Assembly (NCBI GenBank): GCA_001799975.1
Contig: MGUQ01000037.1
Span: 1,561 to 11,058, forward strand
From: Elusimicrobia bacterium RIFCSPLOWO2_01_FULL_54_10
GTDB lineage: Bacteria > Elusimicrobiota > Elusimicrobia > 2-02-FULL-39-32
Direction of reading: 5' to 3'
DNA: 9,498 bases
The translations under genes and the position numbers were made by a program. The notes beneath the pieces were generated by a model, which was not told the DNA's origin, made no database searches, and was given only the letters and a program-made list of their open reading frames with translations. Of this stretch, positions 6,795 to 9,498 are shown one piece after another (position 1 is the first letter of the stretch; every line of letters starts with the position of its first letter).

Positions 6795-7078
6795 CAGTCA
6801 TCTTCCTCCAAATAATAATTTAACGTTTCCCTCTTGTGCAAGATGGCGGTTACATAGACGGTAATTCTTTCGATATCATAAAAAATTCGGTAATCGCCTT
6901 CTCTCAAACGATAGGTTGATCTTTGCCGGCCCCTTAGAATTTTGATCCTGGGAGGGCTGGGTTGGTCGGGATTTACGCTCAAATGCTTTTGTATTGAATC
7001 CAATATCTGGACCGCATAGAACCGTTTTATTTTTTTGAGCTGTTTTATGGCTTCCGGTTTCAGCTCAATGCGAAACAT
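6794..7078 (-). CDS. RelE/ParE-superfamily toxin
   Basis: The 94-residue product has the RelE/ParE layout. Two N-terminal helices (about 8-34, with IKQLKKIKRFY) are followed by the beta-sheet core with K46-I-L-R-G, Y56-R57-L58-R59 and G61-D62-Y63-R64-I65-F66-Y67, and the C-terminal AILHKRETLNYY (78-89). R59/R64 and H81-K82-R83 sit where RelE-type mRNA endonucleases carry their basic catalytic residues, so ribosome-dependent mRNA cleavage is more likely than gyrase inhibition (inference). The toxin comes first in the operon and the antitoxin second, the reverse of relBE and as in higBA. The ATG at 7078 lies only 7 bp after the -10 box, so the message is probably leaderless. Confidence 0.87.
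   Translation of the reverse strand: MFRIELKPEAIKQLKKIKRFYAVQILDSIQKHLSVNPDQPSPPRIKILRGRQRSTYRLREGDYRIFYDIERITVYVTAILHKRETLNYYLEEDD
6805..6809 (-). promoter_or_regulatory. Strong ribosome binding site for the antitoxin, embedded in the toxin gene
   Basis: GGAGG followed by AAG is encoded by the toxin's C-terminal Glu codons, 10 nt before the antitoxin ATG. The toxin start has no such site, so the antitoxin is probably translated more efficiently from the shared mRNA (inference). Confidence 0.6.
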
Positions 7079-7113
7079 AGCATAATTATGCTATGAAATC
7101 ATAATTATGTCAA
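7076..7113 (-). promoter_or_regulatory. Toxin-antitoxin promoter with palindromic operator
   Basis: Minus strand: a perfect TTGACA (7113-7108), a 17-bp spacer, then CATAAT (7090-7085). Initiation falls at about 7078, the A of the toxin ATG. A perfect 20-bp palindrome (7076-7095) covers the -10 box and the start codon. Its central 10-mer CATAATTATG recurs at 7100-7109, overlapping the -35 box. Two symmetric boxes, one on each promoter element, are what a dimeric autorepressor would need. Confidence 0.75.
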
Positions 7114-7124
7114 GAATCAAACCA

Positions 7125-7229
7125 GCAGCCTTAAAGCGCTCCCTGGAGAACTTCGAGGCGGGTCTCATCACCAAAAAAATAGAGAAAATGTATTTCGAGG
7201 AAATTGAAAAGAAAGAAATTCCAGTTTAG
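7125..7229 (+). pseudogene. C-terminal remnant of a paralogous glycosyltransferase gene
   Basis: Read in frame from 7125 to the TAG at 7227-7229, this stretch encodes AALKRSLENFEAGLITKK and then IEKMYFEEIEKKEIPV. The end of the intact glycosyltransferase reads AALKRALENFEAGLITKK and then LEKMYLEELKKRGIAS. I count 25 identities in 34 residues with no gaps. Upstream of 7125 the similarity stops abruptly and the toxin-antitoxin promoter begins. An in-frame ATG at 7107 could allow a 40-residue peptide to be made, but it lies inside the toxin promoter, so a dead remnant is more likely. About half of the identical residues use different codons, which means the two genes diverged while both were functional; this is not a recent partial duplication. 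Confidence 0.85.
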
Positions 7230-7238
7230 ACTTTAGCA

Positions 7239-7267
7239 TTGCAATTTGGAAAACTATCTACTATATT
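7239..7267 (+). promoter_or_regulatory. Candidate promoter of the membrane-protein operon
   Basis: TTGCAA (7239-7244), a 17-bp spacer and TATATT (7262-7267) lie just before the ATG at 7275. Initiation would fall at about 7274-7275, making the mRNA leaderless. The TTG at 7239, which would be the longest in-frame start, is then the -35 box rather than a codon. Confidence 0.5.
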
Positions 7268-7274
7268 CCTGTTC

Positions 7275-7790
7275 ATGGAAGCTTTTTTCGATGCCTGCCT
7301 CGAATTGGCGGTCGGGAGCATTATTATCTACATCCCTTATGTCATATCATTGCTGATTATCATTCCGCTTTGGAATAGGGTTCAAACATATTTTGAAAGG
7401 AAAGTTGTGCGGGCGCTCCTATTTGCGCTTATTTTTACTCCAGCGTCAGCACTTCCCTCTTATGGGGGATTAATGCTGATTCCTTTTCCTTGCTTACTGA
7501 TTTTTCCATTTGGCCTATTGATGACAATCCCTGCAGTGGCAATCAATTGGGTATTATTTTGGATTGCGATGGAGCTGGACGAAAGCATCCTTTTGCGGTC
7601 CATAGCCTACGCTCTGATGCTTGCAACATGTACTGTTGAGGGTTCTCAGCGAGCAGTTCCTTGGATCAGCGGTCTTTCCCTATTTTATGGTGTTAAAACC
7701 ACCATTTTTAACCTTGCTAGCATGGTATCTTTGCTTATCTTTTGGGTTGTTGCTTATTTAGTTTTAAGGATGAGAGAACAAGAAGACTAA
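7275..7790 (+). CDS. Predicted polytopic membrane protein of unknown function
   Basis: I do not recognise this 171-residue protein. It is strongly hydrophobic, with about four or five membrane segments at roughly residues 10-32, 46-60, 66-98 (long, perhaps two), 106-120 and 143-164. A basic loop (RVQTYFERKVVR, about 35-46) lies between the first two, and the C-terminus is short and charged (RMREQED). No enzyme motif or signal peptide is evident. I chose the ATG at 7275 over the TTG at 7239 because a promoter occupies the earlier codons; the longer form would add 12 residues. Neither start has a Shine-Dalgarno. The stop is one base before the next gene's GTG, so the two form an operon and may act together. 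Base composition is more A+T-rich than in the minus-strand operon. Confidence 0.7.
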   Translation: MEAFFDACLELAVGSIIIYIPYVISLLIIIPLWNRVQTYFERKVVRALLFALIFTPASALPSYGGLMLIPFPCLLIFPFGLLMTIPAVAINWVLFWIAMELDESILLRSIAYALMLATCTVEGSQRAVPWISGLSLFYGVKTTIFNLASMVSLLIFWVVAYLVLRMREQED

Positions 7791-7791
7791 T

Positions 7792-8757
7792 GTGACATAT
7801 AATTCGACTTTCCTGCGTCGTGCGATTCTCTGGTATTATTCAATCGTCATTGGGACAATTGCCGTTTTGACCATTTTTTTCCCGTACGCATTTAGTAGCA
7901 TGGACTTTGGCCCATCCAGCGGTACATTAATTACTCTTTTTGTTTTCTATGTGCTTCCTTTTGGATTTCTCTACTTTTTTGCCCGTTATAAATCTACCTC
8001 TGCCGATCTAGGCTTTATTGTTTTCTTAGTCTGCGTGTTTGCCATCCGCGGTTTTTACAGCATTTTCGCACAAGTTTACAGAAAAAGCGTCATCCCTCAA
8101 TGGGAACAGCAAATTCAGGATTGGGTGAATGAAGAGAAAAAGGTCTCTGTTGAGGCACATCTTGAAGATGCTGACCAGGATGGATATGTTGACAAGTTTG
8201 ACTTCACTTGCAGGCTAGATCCCAACTCTTTTTTACCGGATGTGGATGACGGCCCCGGCTATGCTTCAGGCTATTTTATCATCGCCGAGGTTCTGCAAAA
8301 TGGAACGCTTTATCAGCCCTATCCTGTGCTTAATACACGGAGCAAGGTCATGCAGTTGTATCTCCTCCGCAATGCAGCAGCAGCGCAGGTCGCGCATGAG
8401 CTCGATCAGCTGGACGGAAAGAGAATCAAAGCTTTTCACCATGAATCCATGAGATTTTCACCCGCAAAGGAGATTAAACCGTTTAATTTTTCGATATCTA
8501 GTGAAAATTTTATCCTTTGCAATGCGGGCGATAGAATCGAGGTTGTTCTAAGTTTTAGGAGGGAAATTTATAGGCTGCCCAGATTCGCGAAAACCGCGGT
8601 TTTTCTAAGCCGATGGGCATGGGGTCCGACAAGATTGGACGGCTATGACCCAGACATTCACTTGCGGGCATTCGACTTAGCCAAGAAAATAATTTCGTAC
8701 AGTTTCATTATTCGGGATGTCCGTCCAACCAGGGGTGTTGCCATCACCCCTCTTTAA
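7792..8757 (+). CDS. Predicted membrane-anchored protein with an EF-hand-like calcium loop
   Basis: I do not recognise this 321-residue protein. It has three membrane segments (about 11-33, 44-66, 71-93) followed by a soluble domain of about 225 residues. At 126-137 the domain carries DADQDGYVDKFD, a textbook 12-residue EF-hand/dockerin-type calcium loop (Asp at 1, 3, 5, 9 and 12, Gly at 6), followed by a second acidic patch, D150-V-D-D-G. The rest (about 160-310) reads as a mixed alpha/beta domain with no motif I can name. If the N-terminus is cytoplasmic, three segments put the domain outside the membrane, where calcium binding makes sense; topology is inference. The start is a GTG one base after the upstream stop, with only a weak purine stretch as a ribosome site. 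It is translated together with the preceding membrane protein. Confidence 0.72.
   Translation: MTYNSTFLRRAILWYYSIVIGTIAVLTIFFPYAFSSMDFGPSSGTLITLFVFYVLPFGFLYFFARYKSTSADLGFIVFLVCVFAIRGFYSIFAQVYRKSVIPQWEQQIQDWVNEEKKVSVEAHLEDADQDGYVDKFDFTCRLDPNSFLPDVDDGPGYASGYFIIAEVLQNGTLYQPYPVLNTRSKVMQLYLLRNAAAAQVAHELDQLDGKRIKAFHHESMRFSPAKEIKPFNFSISSENFILCNAGDRIEVVLSFRREIYRLPRFAKTAVFLSRWAWGPTRLDGYDPDIHLRAFDLAKKIISYSFIIRDVRPTRGVAITPL
8731..8754 (+). terminator. GC-rich hairpin at the end of the membrane-protein operon (weak terminator candidate)
   Basis: A perfect 7-bp stem, AGGGGTG (8731-8737) with CACCCCT (8745-8751) and a 7-nt loop, is followed by only CTTT. It lies within the last codons of the upstream gene. 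The short T-run makes intrinsic termination uncertain. Confidence 0.4.
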
Positions 8758-8872
8758 CAATAGCAGCTTTGTATATAAATATTCCCTTACCAACTGTCTG
8801 CCATCTAAGCATATTGAGTTAATCTATTCACAAGTTTAGATTTGATGACACCTCTTACCATCAATAGCAAGT
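8758..8872. other. Intergenic gap between convergent genes
   Basis: This 115-bp A+T-rich stretch separates the plus-strand membrane operon from the minus-strand flavin reductase gene. I see no open frame, RNA gene or strong hairpin in it. Confidence 0.6.
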
Positions 8873-9442
8873 TTAAATAACCGGCTTCTGCACGGTCACA
8901 ACGCGCTCGGATATGGCGAATGTGCCGGCGGTCACATGATGAATGGTCTTGGCTTTCTCGATGATGAGCCCCTTGCCATCCCACACTGACTCCTCTACTT
9001 CCGCGTAAACCACCTTCCCCACATAGAGATTAACCCCTTCATAAGGATGGCTGCCAATCACCTGGCACTCGATGTGGCCCAGGGATTCCTTAAGGAACGG
9101 CGCCTTCACCGACTTTCCCGGCATGGCATGAAGCCCGAATTTCTCAAACTTATTGACTTTATTGCCGTGGTAGCGCCCACAGGCCAGCACCGCCTGCGCA
9201 TGAGGCTCGCTCATGAGGTTGATGGTGAATTCCCTGGTTTCCTTGGCCAGAATATCCGTGTAGATGCCATTTTCCAATACGGTCATCATGAGAGGAGGGT
9301 CGTTGTTGAGCGGCATGGTCCAGTTGATGGGCGCTACATTCTGCCTTGTGCCGTCGCCTGTGGTGATCAGGTTGCAGGGGCCGTGGTTGATGAGGTGGTA
9401 GGAATTCTTGGGTTCAATCGCCAGGCGCATGGAAACCGTCAT
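8873..9442 (-). CDS. Flavin reductase-like protein (FMN-binding split barrel)
   Basis: The 189-residue protein matches the flavin reductase-like/DIM6-NTAB family of FMN-binding split-barrel proteins. Visible features are HLINHGPCNLITTGDG near the N-terminus, then VAPINWTMPLNNDPPLMMTV, the strand-turn block containing REFTINLMSEPHAQ (about residues 66-79), and a C-terminal half with HIECQVIGSHPYEGVNLYVGKVVYAEV. Members bind FMN and either reduce free flavin with NAD(P)H or act as flavoprotein oxidoreductases; the partner is unknown. The longest frame starts at a TTG (9469), but a TATAAT box covers 9464-9459, so translation must begin later. The ATG at 9442 gives a leader of about 10 nt, and the ATG at 9430 (185 residues) is also possible. 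It stands alone and converges with the membrane operon. Confidence 0.87.
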   Translation of the reverse strand: MTVSMRLAIEPKNSYHLINHGPCNLITTGDGTRQNVAPINWTMPLNNDPPLMMTVLENGIYTDILAKETREFTINLMSEPHAQAVLACGRYHGNKVNKFEKFGLHAMPGKSVKAPFLKESLGHIECQVIGSHPYEGVNLYVGKVVYAEVEESVWDGKGLIIEKAKTIHHVTAGTFAISERVVTVQKPVI

Positions 9443-9458
9443 CGTATAAAATGATAAA

Positions 9459-9486
9459 ATTATAAGCAAATGGACGAAGAGACCAA
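9459..9486 (-). promoter_or_regulatory. Sigma70-type promoter of the flavin reductase-like gene
   Basis: On the minus strand, TTGGTC (9486-9481), a 16-bp spacer and a perfect TATAAT (9464-9459). Expected initiation is near 9452, about 10 nt before the ATG at 9442. No Shine-Dalgarno fits in that leader. Confidence 0.6.
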
Positions 9487-9498
9487 GATCCGCGAAAT

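Noticed and set aside
6540..7125. Toxin-antitoxin region as an insertion sequence or transposon
   Set aside because: There is no transposase, no terminal inverted repeats and no target-site duplication at the edges; the palindromes at 7076-7109 fit an operator better.
8758..8869. Two copies of CAATAGCA (8758 and 8862) as possible target-site duplications
   Set aside because: The 104-bp stretch between them has no inverted ends or gene, so chance is the simpler explanation.
9047..9454. Plus-strand open frame of 135 codons
   Set aside because: It is antisense to the flavin reductase-like gene and has no ribosome site or domain.
1..9498. CRISPR arrays, tRNA or rRNA genes, prophage genes, riboswitches
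   Set aside because: No spaced repeats, no cloverleaf or rRNA-like stretches, no phage structural genes, and no recognised riboswitch core were seen, including before speD.

Overview
The window is an ordinary-looking bacterial chromosome segment. It has two halves: a compact biosynthetic and housekeeping operon on the minus strand (about 1-5350), and a looser accessory half (about 5350-9498). Overlapping genes, GTG and TTG starts, clear sigma70-type promoters and a DksA/TraR zinc-finger protein all point to Bacteria. The gene mix suggests an uncultured Gram-negative lineage, perhaps Omnitrophota or a PVC-like relative. It comprises a pyruvoyl SpeD, an aminopropyltransferase of GGGEG type, a short Orn/Lys/Arg decarboxylase, a three-cysteine ferredoxin fused to a DUF4346-like domain, and a PduO-type cobalamin adenosyltransferase. 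That taxonomic guess is weak and rests only on gene content.

Reading the minus-strand operon from its promoter (5347-5320) leftwards: speD, an aminopropyltransferase (speE-like), a PLP-dependent basic amino acid decarboxylase, a dksA-like gene, a metallo-beta-lactamase-fold hydrolase, a DJ-1/PfpI-family protein, a ferredoxin-DUF4346 fusion, and a corrinoid adenosyltransferase cut by the left edge. Seven of these eight genes overlap or lie within 25 bp of the next. The first three form a polyamine pathway: SpeD makes decarboxylated SAM, the decarboxylase makes the diamine (or agmatine), and the aminopropyltransferase joins them. The last two look like a corrinoid or one-carbon redox pair.

A GT4-type glycosyltransferase gene runs divergently from the operon (5378-6538). 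It meets, tail to tail, a type II toxin-antitoxin operon with a RelE/ParE-like toxin first and a Phd/YefM-like antitoxin second (7078-6552). Right behind the toxin promoter lies a 35-codon remnant of a second, paralogous glycosyltransferase C-terminus (7125-7229). The toxin-antitoxin module therefore sits where the body of a tandem glycosyltransferase copy used to be.

Beyond that is a two-gene plus-strand operon for unrecognised membrane proteins. One carries a soluble domain with a canonical EF-hand-like calcium loop. The window ends with a minus-strand flavin reductase-like gene. Several promoters place the predicted transcript start within about 0-20 nt of the start codon, with no Shine-Dalgarno sequence, so leaderless or nearly leaderless expression is a recurring theme. 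The toxin promoter is the clearest case, because a perfect palindrome covers both its -10 box and the start codon.
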